A DNA stretch of 64,000 nucleotides. Origin: Eretmocerus hayati. Taxonomy: Eukaryota; Arthropoda; Insecta; Hymenoptera; Aphelinidae. Position 1 is the first letter of the stretch. Each line of letters opens with the position of its first letter. Both the position numbers and the translations under genes were made by a program. Below are positions 54,501-64,000 of this stretch, piece after piece. The notes beneath the pieces are model-generated. The model was not told where the DNA came from and did not search any database. It worked only from the letters and a program-made list of their open reading frames with translations. Location of the stretch: NCBI GenBank assembly GCA_029851415.1, contig CM056742.1, positions 53,980,954 through 54,044,953 of the forward strand, written 5' to 3'.

Positions 54501-55603
54501 TCCGCATCACTAAGATCCTGATAATTGGCTCTGATTTCTGGGCAAAATTCGAGTGGGTGTCGTGCTGTTCAAAGATATACCAAAATATCGAATCGCATAT
54601 CTAAATTTTGATATCCGCTGGACCACTGTGTGCCAAAATTGATGTACAGATTTTGAGTTGGTTTAAAATTTGACGTACGCTGAAATATATTTAGATAGTC
54701 AATCAGGCACGTTACTAAATTTCAACCACGTGCTTGAGTCGATGGTTCTAGCACGTGTTTGAAAAATTGAGACAAGCACAGTGCTAGTCTGAATATTTCA
54801 AGCAGTGCTTGCAAGTGCTTGAAGCACTGAATATTTTTTCCTTACAGTGCGCCTATGAGCAGTCATATTGCAACTATATTTCAACTAGTCAATGTTTGGT
54901 CCAAATCCCGACCTCCGCCGTTTTTGGCCTCGAAATACCTAAGCTATCTCATAATCGCCCATATCTACATTAAGAGGACGTCGGAGCCCTATCAATATTG
55001 TACAGTTACCGACATGATCGAGTTTTCATATTTCTCGATGAATTTTTGAGATATCAAAAATCTAACAAGTAACGCCGATTCTATGAGCCATACAAAATCG
55101 GCGTTACTTGGTAGAATCCCGATATCTCGAAAGTTCATCGAGAAATCCGAAAACTCGGTCGTCGTACCCGACATCCTCTTAACATGACTCAAATATAAAA
55201 TGTATATCTGTTTTGTAGAAGGTAAGCTTCGTCACCTACCTTCCATACTCCTTTTTTGGCCGCAAATCGGCACACCTCGTTCGTTCGGAGATACAGTATT
55301 TGATTCTGAGATTGTGCGCGGCAAACAGATTTCTGGAACAACATTTTTTGCGTATTGTGGATGGAATCTCCAACTCTTCTTCGCACCCTGCGACTCGAAT
55401 TTGTACTCGTCACGAAAATGAAGGTGGCACACTTTGTATCGCCTTTTTTTGATTTCTTCAAGCGGCAATCCATCAAAATTATTCTGAATGTCTTGAAACC
55501 ATGCATTAGCTTCATCTTGGTCGTCGGGAAAACAGAATTTTCCAACGTCTTCTGAAGACACACAACCACGCACAGAACACCTTTTTCTGCTATTTCGCAG
55601 CAT
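46039..55603 (-). CDS. THAP-GRF-GRF-kelch-RS-P-element transposase, 8 exons
   Basis: Exons I deduce: 55603-55240, 50621-50484, 50406-50116, 50047-49776, 49703-48871, 48578-47848, 47533-47201, 47129-46039. All introns are GT-AG, phases agree, and the total is 4053 nt: 1350 residues plus stop. Order: THAP (C9, C14, C59, H62); two GRF zinc fingers (CLCKKPA...GQSFFTC...CGFFKW; CRCKKPA...GRKYYGC...CKYFQW), each split by an intron at the same place; a kelch-like segment (PGPRRNHG, SDLWKLDLSSLQW); an Arg/Ser and Ser/Asp-rich region; a basic helix; then transposase with SWDEMK and CDQGK (RNase H-fold aspartates), DVPHIFKCMRN and QDALENYFGNIRRN...CGQFG near the end. The last seven exons are well supported; the join of the THAP exon across a 4.6-kb intron is the weakest. 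The gene mobilises the element by nuclear DNA cutting and joining; the extra fingers may bind DNA or RNA. Confidence 0.75.
48871..50621 (-). CDS. Two GRF zinc fingers, kelch-like and RS-rich exons (2-5)
   Basis: GRF fingers (pattern C-x-C ... GR-x-(F/Y)-x-C ... C-x2-F-x-W) are known from topoisomerase III, NEIL3 and APE2 as single-strand nucleic-acid binders. Here two stand in tandem, each with its intron between the CxC half and the GR half, as if one exon pair was duplicated. Exon 4 continues into exon 5 with a kelch-like stretch; exon 5 then has GKKRSRSRSGRRSRKRRRRKS and a long Ser/Asp/Gln tract. Read through its donor, exon 5 would stop at a TAG at 48869-48867, giving a 497-aa short protein (from the ATG at 50577) without the transposase, a possible regulator. 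Confidence 0.75.
51044..52400. repeat. Long palindrome with ~640-bp arms
   Basis: The sequence 51044-51690 returns as reverse complement at 51755-52400 with scattered differences (for example 'gtccaaggccacttagtgagcctgac' near 51150 and its complement near 52265; 'cacatatgctctcatctgga' near 51583). Transcripts would form a very long hairpin with a ~65-nt loop, a potential siRNA source. Confidence 0.8.
52967..53700 (+). repeat. ~355-bp direct repeat, two copies plus a fragment
   Basis: 'gatacagaattttggtaaacaggtgattatgttagg' begins near 52978 and again near 53331; the following ~310 bp match with few differences. A third start (gatacggaattttgttaaa) lies near 53678, and an inverted fragment (attccgtattaaccaatcgatt) near 53770. 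AT-rich; the two 83-91-aa minus frames are copies of one another by repeat, not evidence of coding. Confidence 0.8.
54985..55180. repeat. ~190-bp hairpin, MITE-like
   Basis: 'gaggacgtcggagcc...gaccgacatgatcgagttttc...' (54975-55075) returns inverted (55098-55182) around 'agtaacgccgattctatgagccatacaaaatcggcgttac'. Arms are ~85 bp with differences; no ORF. Possibly a small non-autonomous element or a structured piece of the intron edge. Confidence 0.6.
55240..55603 (-). CDS. THAP-domain exon
   Basis: ATG at 55603; KRCSVRGC, an NAWF...LP middle and VCHLHF give the C2CH zinc pattern (C9, C14, C59, H62) of THAP domains, the site-specific DNA-binding module at the N-terminus of P-element transposases. 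FHP and VVPEICLP fit the conserved Pro after the last histidine. A strong donor GTAGGT follows at 55239. Phase 1 at the end fits the acceptor at 50622 upstream of the GRF exons. Confidence 0.85.
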
Positions 55604-57324
55604 ATCACATAAAAATTATCATCACTCACTTTCAAAAAAAAAAATAATGTATCCACAAACGCGAAGAGACAATTTGTAAAAGCTTTAAGATCAATTAATC
55701 GCTCTGAGAAGTTTTGGAGCACACGAAACGTCAACGAGAATGGCTGAGATACTCTGAGTACATTATTCGTATTCTGAGATGCAACTGGATGCACATAGAT
55801 GCAATTGACAGCCATAGCTCAGATTCGGAGCAAGATGCACCTGGCTCCGTGAAAAGCCATGGGAGGGAGAGAGACAGCATTGTACTCAGAGTCTGACTCA
55901 GAGGACCGACACCTGTATTTGGCGCGTTTTCGCCAAGCTCAAGGGGGCGTGAGCCAAGATTCTACCCTCAAACTCGTTCGCAAAAATAATGGAGTTGACG
56001 GAGAAATTTTCCCGCGCAGATTTTAGCTATTTTCATCACACTCAAAAATTATTTGTGCCTACATGAATTGGCTCTTAGTGGGTTCACATGGCATGCACGG
56101 AACTGACAAAATCGAGAAAAAGTTCATTACATGGCTAATTTTCGGTTACGAATGTACATGCAGTATTCAGTACTTTGATGCAGGGCTTTTTCTCGAGCTC
56201 CGATCCTTTTGAAATTCTTTCAAAAAGCTTTCAGTAACCCCGCAAAGATCTTTGAATACGAGGTTGATATAAAACTGTTGAACAGTATTCCACAGATATT
56301 CCAGTCATATCTATAGAATATTGCACTGAACTATTTCAGAAGCCTTTCAAAAATCTTTCAGACAAATAGATCTTAGACATTCTGAATAATATTCCATAAA
56401 GAGTTGTTTCTGCGAGGTTTGTGGGAGTTTGCCGGTTAGTTTTTAAGAAACATAAAGAGATCCCCATCTACATTTATAAAAATGATGAGATGTTCATCTA
56501 CATCCATGATGATACACTCTCCTGAGAATATTCACAGAGGTTATCTCAAAAGAGCCACGGAAAACTGTATTGATTCGGATTGGTATATGTAAAGATCAGA
56601 CATTGGAAGGATAAGAATTCAATCGATAATATCGAGTTCGTCGTATAGTTTTTGTACAACTAAAAGACATCTTCACCTATATTCATAAGAAGGGTGAGAG
56701 CCTCTTTATCGAGCATCCCCAAAGATTATCCCAAAAAAGACTATAAAAAACCATTGATTTGGCTTAGTTTATGTGAAGATGGGACATTGGAAGGATGGAA
56801 TTTCAATAGAAAAAAATGAGTTCGTCACTTAGTCTTCGAAAAACTGAAAGACATCGTTATCTAATCCATAAGAATGATGTGATACTCTTCTGAAAACGTT
56901 CCCAGAGGGAATGCCAAAAGAGCCAGGAAGGATTGCATCGATTCTGATTTTTTACGTAATTATCGGACAGTGGAAGCGTAAAAATTGAATCGGAAAATAT
57001 CGACTGCGTCGTTTGGTTTTTGAATAACTCCAAGACATTTTTATCTTCATTAATGTAGATGAAGATTTTATTTTTTTTTCAAACTAAACGACGAAATGGA
57101 CAATTAGCGATCGAATTCGTATCCTTCCAATGTCCAATATTAACATAAACCAACCAAAACCAATGCAATTCCACACGGTTTTTCCGGGTAACTTTTTCCA
57201 AATGTTTACAAAACAGTGCCCAATCATTCTCATAAACATAGCAGAAGATCGCTATTTTGTATACAAATAGTAAGTAACAGGAACAGATAACGATATTTCT
57301 TCCCTAGGATTTAGAATTGGATTC
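55604..57324. repeat. 5' region of the transposon with ~184-bp tandem repeats
   Basis: From about 56400 to 57065 a degenerate unit repeats ~3.5 times: 'gacattggaagga' near 56600 and 56784, 'gacagtggaagcg' near 56967, each followed ~40 bp on by a 'gagttcgtc(g/a)' and 'aa(g)acat' segment. An inverted fragment (ttccaatgtcc) is near 57123. The remainder (55604-56400) shows no gene. Confidence 0.6.
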
Positions 57325-58212
57325 ACACCCCTCCCACGCCTCCCCCCCGCCAGAACTTTTGGTCCGAGTATCCGGGCATTTGCGGGTTAATTCGCCTTCC
57401 TAGGTTTTGGGGTTGATTTTCCTTCCGACAGAATTTCCGGTTCGGGCATCCGGGGATTTGCGGGTTAATTTGCCTCCCTAGGTTTTGGGGCTAATTTTCT
57501 CCCCCGACAAAATTTTTGGTTCGAGCATCCGGTTATTTGCGGGCTAATTTGACTTCCTAGGATGTGGGGTTGATTTTTCCCCCGCCAGAATTCTTGGTCC
57601 GAGCATCCGGTTATTTGCGGGTAAATTTGCCTTCTTAGGTTTTGGGGCTAATTTTCTCCCCCGACAAAATTTTTTGTTCGAGCATCCGGTTATTTGCGGG
57701 CTAATTTGACTTCCTAGGATGTGGGGTTGATTTTTCCCCCGCCAGAATTCTTGGTCCGAGCATCCGGTTATTTGCGGGTAAATTTGCCTTCCTAGGTTTT
57801 GGGGCTAATTTTCTCCCCCGACAGAATTTTCGGTTCGGGCATCTGGGCATTTGCGGGTTAATTTGCCCTTTTGGGGGTTAATTTCCTGCCCCGAAAATAG
57901 TTTTGGTCCGAGCATCCGGTTATTTGTGGGTTTGTTTACCTTCTCAGGTTTTGGGATTAGTTTTATCAATGAATCCAGCTCGAAAGAGCAGCCTTCTACA
58001 CGCGTTGTCATCCGCAAAGAGCAGCCGCATATTGTATATACGAGCAGCGCGCGGCGAGCCACCGATGCGCCTGCTTCCAAGTGACCCGTCATACATTTGT
58101 GGCCTCTCTTCGTCTCTCCCATCCACTCTTCTCCCGCTTGCCGCTATGCTCGTGGCCTCCCTATCCTCATAGCACGGTGGCCACATTTTTAACACGGAGT
58201 TGACGGGCCCTG
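57325..58212 (-). repeat. Right terminal inverted repeat with ~79-bp subrepeats
   Basis: Reverse complement of the left repeat, including the subrepeat array (~57340-57905) and the single-copy outer part to 58212. On the minus strand CGTATATACAAT (about 58030-58045) is a TATA-like box pointing to the transposase gene, whose first exon is ~2.4 kb away. Confidence 0.85.
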
Positions 58213-58220
58213 AAAATGTC
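58213..58220. repeat. 8-bp target site duplication, right (AAAATGTC)
   Basis: Exact match to 44994-45001; see the left copy. Confidence 0.95.
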
Positions 58221-61200
58221 CGACGCTGCAAAATTGTTGTGACGCTACGACGCCACGGCGCTCCGTTGAACGCATCTATTTCAAGTTTCGGAATAATGAT
58301 TTTATTTTGTCAACACAATCCGGCTTTTGCGGTGCGTAATTTTGGTAATCCGTGATTCGGTGTCCCGGTTCGGTGTGCTTAATTCGTAAATATGCCAATC
58401 TTGTATTACGATGCCGGAGCGACAAGCGTGTGGAAGCTGATACTGACAGAACAAGTTATTAACTTTACCTTTTGAAGAGACTATTGTTGCCGTATTCCCT
58501 TTTCTTATGAAAATCTAAGCTGAGGGGAGTGTCCATTGGACAACCACTAAGTCAGATGAGTACAAAATTACAGCTGTATCCTACTGAACGTCGCGCTTAT
58601 TCCTCATAAATAAGATGCTCAACTTTGGTGAAATGTTTTACTGACTCCACAGGCTTAGAAGAAACAGAATGGGTTAGTTCGTACTATTCCTCATGCTCGT
58701 ACACAGATGGATGTTATGAGTACCTTGATAGAAAACGGAATATCCAAAGTGGTTGGAAAGTAGCCATAACCACCTGCTCACCAGACCAATACGCTATGAG
58801 ACTTGTGATGGCTACCCAAGTACGTTTATGAGGATCACAAGCTTGCGAATAATAGTTGGTAACGAGAGGAATCAACAGGTTTGACACATAGGAACGATAC
58901 TACTGCTATTGGATTAGTAATGAGGCTTTACGTTCCCCCAGGTGTCTGTGATTGATTTTTAAAAATATAGTAGCAGGTTCTTGAAACGTCAAGAAGAAAA
59001 TGACTACCAGAGCTCGTTGATATCTTGGTGGAGGGGTACCTTTTTGTAACAAAATTCTGCTGCCTACTCTACAGTGCTGGTGCTAACATTTACAATGAGG
59101 TTGGCGCTCATGAGGTAATTTTTTGTAAACCCAGTGCTTATTACGCTCTGCAACAACATTGAATAATGAAAGTTCCTCGACAGAGCTTGAGTTTTCTCAG
59201 TGGTGGACTCAAATGCATAAATTAGTCAGAATCTCAGAAAAGCTCAGAAGTCGTTTGTAGGCTTATCTAAAGATAAGTGGGTTGGAATAACAGATGATCT
59301 TGACAATCATGAATCAGAAGACCGCCTTTTATGGGTGAAAATCAGCAATATACTTCTGGGGAAGCGTTGGTTTCAAGTAAATTGAGTTTGGCGCCAAGGA
59401 AATATTTTTAGTCATCCATTTTGTTCAAACTTTTCGTGATCTAGACAGGAACATCTTGAGCTCCAATGATTCAGAATTACCGCCCTTGGATTTTCAGGAG
59501 ATTTTTATCTCTTGAAACTTTTGTGAGGCTATCAGATTCATAGCAGTCCTGTTGATGACAGTAATCACAATAGCAATAGAAATCTTGAGATATGTAGGTG
59601 AATACTCTTTAAAATTCAATAATATTTTTGCTAACCTTGTGCATGTGTCCACTCCCATCTGTTTGGGAATATTCGACTTTTTGTCCAAGTGTATTGATGG
59701 TCAGTACTGGCTGATTTTTGTAACGATTAGAGGTTCACCCAGTACTCCTGCAATACCAGCTGCTCTGATGAGCAATCGAAATCAAAGTTTAACGCTTCTT
59801 CCTATGAACCGCTAGAGTATAGAAAAATGGAATCTCCTCGTCAACCATTAGAGTATAGGAGAGTAGGACCGCCTCTATTTTGTCAAAGATATTCTAGTAC
59901 CTTTCAAGATTTGAATGGATCCCAGAAAAATCCTAAGTCATAGAGTTTTGTACATAGAACAAATTGCAAAGCCATGAACAATTGTTAAAATGTTGTGAAT
60001 TATTGTTACAATACAATTTGTTAAAATGATGTGATATATTTTTTTTAAAATCATTTTTAACGAGAGATATTGTTATTTTATTATGCATGCTTTTGAAACA
60101 TATGGTGATGCCCAATGACGGATACTTGGGGGTTGTTTCTCGACATTTCCCTGCTACTTAATGCTTGCTCATTGTTTAGGGATGAGTTTCAGTGTAGTTA
60201 CGGTAAAATTGTGTTTCTCCTACCCTCATTTCATGTTTTCAACTGTAGCTAATGAACTAAGCAGGTTTCCATAGTGCACGGGTATACTCTAAACCCTATC
60301 TGCCAGTGCTTTGGACACGACTGATTGGAATAAGGTAAAAAAAAATATAACTTGAGATGAACGAATGTGTTCATTGGTAGTTTACTGATGTCCAGATGAT
60401 TTTCAGGTGACTGCTATATACTCCACTATATCTCATCCAACTCATGATCAGTTTTGTGGTGTTATTACATGGAAAGAACTCATAACACGTTTAGAGTAAC
60501 TACAACCGGCCTCAACTATTCCCTGCAGCTTTCAAGTACACAAGAAGACTGCTCACTGGCTGTGTACGAATTTTGAACATCAGAAGGTGTTTATGAGGAA
60601 GTTTGTTCTTCTGGTATATTGGTTGTTGATCCAGGCCGCCTGAGTAAAACGATTTGACGGGTGAGCCTATTTGGCCTCTTGAATGACTTGAGCTTTTGGA
60701 TGATTTTCTGCCGGATTTTAAACAACCATGTTAGCTTCTGTTATATGAACATGAACTTCAGAACGGGACCCTCATTCACAAACCATTGACGTAAACTCGA
60801 ATTGACTCAAATTTTTAAGCTAAAAATTCAGAAGAAAAGGTGCTGTCTGAATCAAACGGGGTGTTGTGCTTCTTTCTGCTAGCTCCCCACGGCCCATGTC
60901 ATCAGCTGTTTGGCGACGCATATGATGATGCCTATCTGGTGCCGTGTGGGGGGCTGTTACTTATTTGTCATTCAGTCACAATTATGCTTTACGGGAAACG
61001 CAGTCGTTCATCATTTTTATTTTGGAAAAACACAGTACTACATATCAGGACTCGGCTTTTTGATGAATTTTTGACAAGAATTAACTTTTGAATGATGTTT
61101 GTAAGCTATGTCGGACTTGGATCTTGGATAACTGAGGGAGATATTAGACGACAAGGCAACTGATTGAATGAGCTAATTGGAATGAACCTCTCTTCTTTTG

Positions 61201-61626
61201 ACACTGAAACTAATTGAGACACGGATATTGTGAAAAATGGGAAGCTGACTGAATCTTAGATGACATAAGGATTTGATATGGATATGGCTCTCACTTGGAA
61301 CCTAGAACTTGAAAATTTGAGAGAATGTTGCACGAGAATAATGAGATGTTGTAGGGTAATAGCTTAGTGATTCAAAACTGTTTTTCTTCTTGGATCAAAC
61401 TTTGTGAGCTTTTCATATGGAAATTAGAGAGAGATGAGGTTGACGTCAAGATTTTGGAAGAATTTGTACATACACAAAAAAAATGAAGAATCATATATTC
61501 CCCAATCCCAATCATATAAGAGTTTTCTTGGATATCTAGGCTTTATCGCTGAGCTGAGAGTTGCAGAGGAGTTTCCAGAAATACTAACCAAGGTTTGAGA
61601 ATCCTATTCTTCCAAAATTATAGTTC
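58221..61626. other. No recognisable gene
   Basis: AT-rich; the longest frames (59552-59815 plus, 60840-61091 plus, 58625-58831 plus) carry no motif I know and lack start or splice context. If the giant element is real, this is its 5' internal part, decayed or non-coding. Confidence 0.35.
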
Positions 61627-62115
61627 TTAGCAACGAGTATTATACTTTCTGCGAGGATTTATGCCGGATTTAGGGTTTTTGTCGTGAATTTTATATCTGA
61701 ATGAAGGACTCTGAAACTTCTTGGAGAAATTTGACTGAACTAAATTTGACTTTGCATTTTTTTCACTTGGCATGGAAGTTTTTGTTTTTTCATTTCTGAT
61801 GACAACATCATCTAGGTATGTGGAAAGTGTTTGTGGATGAGAAATTAAATTCAAGTTTCTGGAGAATTGAGCAGCAAATCTAATTTCCAGAATTGAAGGA
61901 AGTTTATGAAATTTATATTGTGAACTTTTTGGAGTTATGAATGATTCGCCAAGAAGTTTCTGAGCTACTTCAACGAAATTTTCTGAGCTTTTTACTTTTG
62001 TCGACCAATTTTCTGAGATTTGATTAATTATATTAACCGGATCTACGAGGATTTGACGCACCGGGTACGGTGATTGTTGTGAGTTTGAATTCACGTTTTT
62101 AGAAGCTGATTCCAT
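61627..62115 (-). CDS. First ORF after the 5' LTR, 162 aa, unknown
   Basis: ATG at 62115, 184 nt inside the LTR edge at 62299, on the same strand as gag-pol. Ser/Asn/Lys-rich, with a predicted helical middle (VNIINQISENWSTKV, NFVEVAQKLLGES) and a basic C-terminus (NPRRKYNTRC). It contains TYLDDVV, a chance resemblance to the RT YLDD box without any other RT motif. No family recognised. Its place suggests the first gene of the giant element. Confidence 0.45.
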   Translation of the reverse strand: MESASKNVNSNSQQSPYPVRQILVDPVNIINQISENWSTKVKSSENFVEVAQKLLGESFITPKSSQYKFHKLPSILEIRFAAQFSRNLNLISHPQTLSTYLDDVVIRNEKTKTSMPSEKNAKSNLVQSNFSKKFQSPSFRYKIHDKNPKSGINPRRKYNTRC

Positions 62116-62298
62116 TCGAGTGAGTAGAATGTGTTAGTAATGTGGACTGTTAGTGTGAAAGTAGAGATTTCAAAATCCAACGATTCCGAGAACAATCAAA
62201 ATGATTTTAAGCTAATTTTTTTTTTATTTTTGAGCATTTCTGTCCAATTTTTTGTTTCAAAGTGTCCCTCCGGGGCCTCCAGAAAAGAAAAGTGCTTC

Positions 62299-64000
62299 TG
62301 TCACATCGGAAGCACTTTAATTTACAGTTTATTCTGACGCCGAATTGAAATTTTTAAGTCTGGGAGTGACCCCAAGGACTCGGGAAACTTTTGTTCCCTA
62401 AAAAAATTGAACGTAGGAATGGCTCAAAAATACAAGATTGCGGTAATAAAAAAAAAACACAGGAAACCTAGCTTGCGGCGAATTCACCTCACACTTGAAC
62501 CTAAAAAGCTCCTCAATAACTGGTTCTGGAAAAATAACTCTGACGATCAGTCGAGTATTTTTCCTCCCTCAGTTACTAGGAGCTACGTGAGTTCAGGTGT
62601 AATATACTGGCTCGAATCACGCTTCACTCGCGACGCGGTTCTAGAAATATTTTCAAAAAGAATCCCACTTCACAAAGAAACTGTGAGAATGATTTTACAA
62701 AACCGATGATTTTTGAGAGATGACTAAGTATATATAAAAAAAAAACGACTTACTTTTTTGATGGTGATGTAAAAGTTTATTTCGTTGAATGTCCCTGGGC
62801 CCACTCGTTACACGATGTCGGACTCAAGGTGGGAAATCTTGGCTCCAGGTGAAAATCCTCCCCAAGATGTTGTGCCGAAATGGTAACAATCAAAATCCGG
62901 AAAGAACTATAAACTGGGGGTAGCGGGCAGGGCTGCTTGTGGTCCGAGATAGGTGGTTCAAAACTTGTTGATTGATGAAAATGATGATGGTTGTCGCGTC
63001 GCGTGTAGAAGAGAAAAAAATTCTAAGTCCAGCAATTGAACGAAATAGAAACTGGAGAAGAGAGAGCTGCTCGACTGGTCTTGATGAGGTCCAGGAGCAG
63101 AGTGAAAAGCGGACTCTGGTGCAGAGACCCGATGATTTTGGGGCGGAAACTGCATTTCCCGGAGAGGGAAATCTCAACAAAAGGGCTAAATGGCCGGGTA
63201 GAATTCTACCCTGTAATTGGTGTTCATAGTCTTTTGTTAGCCCGAGCCTTAACGCCCAAAATGAAGTTAGTCTCAATAGAAAGGGCGTGGGCCCTATACA
63301 TGCGTTTAGAGGGAGGGTTGGGTCTTGTAGTCTGGAGGCGGCAACATCTTGGAGAGGGGCCTGGTGGGACGTACAATTTGGTCCCAGCAAGTGGCGCCAC
63401 CAGTGTTAAAAGTTCGCACTAGGAAAATTTTGGGTCCTGTCAAGTGGCGCTCACTGCGTTGAAAATTGATACTACGAATATTAGGTGTCCCGACGAGTGG
63501 CGCCCTACAGTGCTAACAATACTTACTATCCAGACATTTTCTGGAGTATATCTTTTTGTTAAATATTTGGATGTTCAATATTCAGCACATATATAGTCAT
63601 TAAATATAGATGTTCACATTGAAATATTCGTAACACCATCCATTTTTACAGCAGCTTTTCGTTTATATTTTGGAAATCGGGAGTATATATTGATATCCTT
63701 CTTCATTCGATATCGTTTGCTGCGGTTTGCTCAGATTACAAAGATTACAGGGAGCCTCTCGCATAAATGAGGTTCTCACTCGAAAGAAAAAAAAAACGGC
63801 TAGGTTATGATTATAGGTTGTCAGAAGTGATTCAACTTTTACTGAAAAGGATAATCTTTTCTACATTCTTTTAGCAGAGTTGAGGTTATCTTTTCAACGC
63901 AAATTGTGAATGCATACACATGACAATTATAAGGTTAAATATTGGAGTATAATAGGAATCTGCGCTTAAACACACATCTATCTTGATTTTCTCGTTTTAT
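62299..64000 (-). mobile_element. Candidate 5' LTR of the giant element (cut by window end)
   Basis: Starts TGTCACATCGG at 62299, where sequence identity with 15518 onward begins sharply (bases before 62298 do not match), and follows the left copy at a constant offset of 46,781 bp to the last base. Differences are sparse (about 2-3%), including the same A-run and triple GGCGCC region. The promoter end of this LTR would lie beyond 64000, near 65.26 kb if lengths are equal. Confidence 0.75.

Larger units (their letters stand above)
45002..58212 (-). mobile_element. 13.2-kb P-like DNA transposon
   Basis: Bounded by inverted ends CAGGGCCCGTCAA / TTGACGGGCCCTG and a perfect 8-bp duplication. Long terminal inverted repeats (45002-45850 and about 57325-58212) enclose one large minus-strand gene encoding a P-element transposase with extra N-terminal domains, a nested foldback element (50883-54452), a small hairpin element (~54985-55180) and ~184-bp tandem repeats (56400-57065). 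Canonical Drosophila P is 2.9 kb with 31-bp inverted repeats, so size and repeat length are exceptional. The gene frames are open and the duplication is perfect, so the insertion is probably recent. Confidence 0.9.

Noticed and set aside
61627..62115. YLDD in the 162-aa ORF as a reverse transcriptase box
   Set aside because: No other RT motif surrounds it and the protein is too short.

Overview
The window is eukaryotic, almost certainly arthropod, genomic DNA made mostly of transposable elements. Support: an insect-type Ty3/Gypsy polyprotein with errantivirus-style Env, a chuvirus-like glycoprotein, a P-element transposase gene with small phase-consistent introns, an LTR with a tRNA-Gly primer site, satellites and foldback elements. 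I found no ordinary host gene, rRNA or complete tRNA gene. Species cannot be told from sequence alone; family names are from recalled motifs, not a search.

Layout. 1-15.5 kb: a 189-bp satellite (3.37-5.37 kb), one unrecognised 413-aa ORF (6348-7589, minus), an LTR with tRNA-Gly primer site (8563-9070, minus), a 0.4-kb MITE-like element (10281-10681) and a 3.7-kb GC-rich minisatellite of ~72-bp monomers (11.07-14.8 kb). 15.5 kb to the window end: two direct copies of a large terminal repeat (15518-18482 complete; 62299-64000 cut by the window edge) enclose a minus-strand block that reads as one giant LTR retroelement, about 36 kb once a later insertion is removed. In element order (high to low coordinates) it has a first ORF beside the 5' LTR (61627-62115), decayed sequence, a compact string of small accessory ORFs (40.2-32.5 kb), gag-protease-RT (32498-29007), the rest of pol (broken), an F-type env (broken by one TGA), two related small ORFs around a repeat-rich spacer, and a chuvirus-like glycoprotein ending ~0.5 kb before a polypurine tract and the 3' LTR.

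The accessory ORFs fall into two tandemly duplicated families: family A (five copies sharing a YxDDxT...CPFLxPxP core) and family B (CxxC-rich, four loci). Their start and stop codons touch or overlap (ATGA, TAGGATG, 10-nt overlap), and other ORFs sit 8-18 nt downstream of splice-acceptor-like sites, suggesting both reinitiation and splicing. Many small genes upstream of gag, plus two unrelated envelope-type proteins, is a plan I do not recognise from described elements. Pol and env are broken while most accessory frames are open.

Inserted into this block is a 13.2-kb P-like DNA transposon (45002-58212) with a perfect 8-bp target duplication (AAAATGTC) and ~0.85-kb terminal inverted repeats built from ~79-bp subrepeats. 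Its gene can be assembled in eight phase-matched exons as a 1350-residue protein: THAP domain, two GRF zinc fingers, kelch-like segment, Arg/Ser-rich region, then P-element transposase. A 3.6-kb foldback element sits in its first intron.
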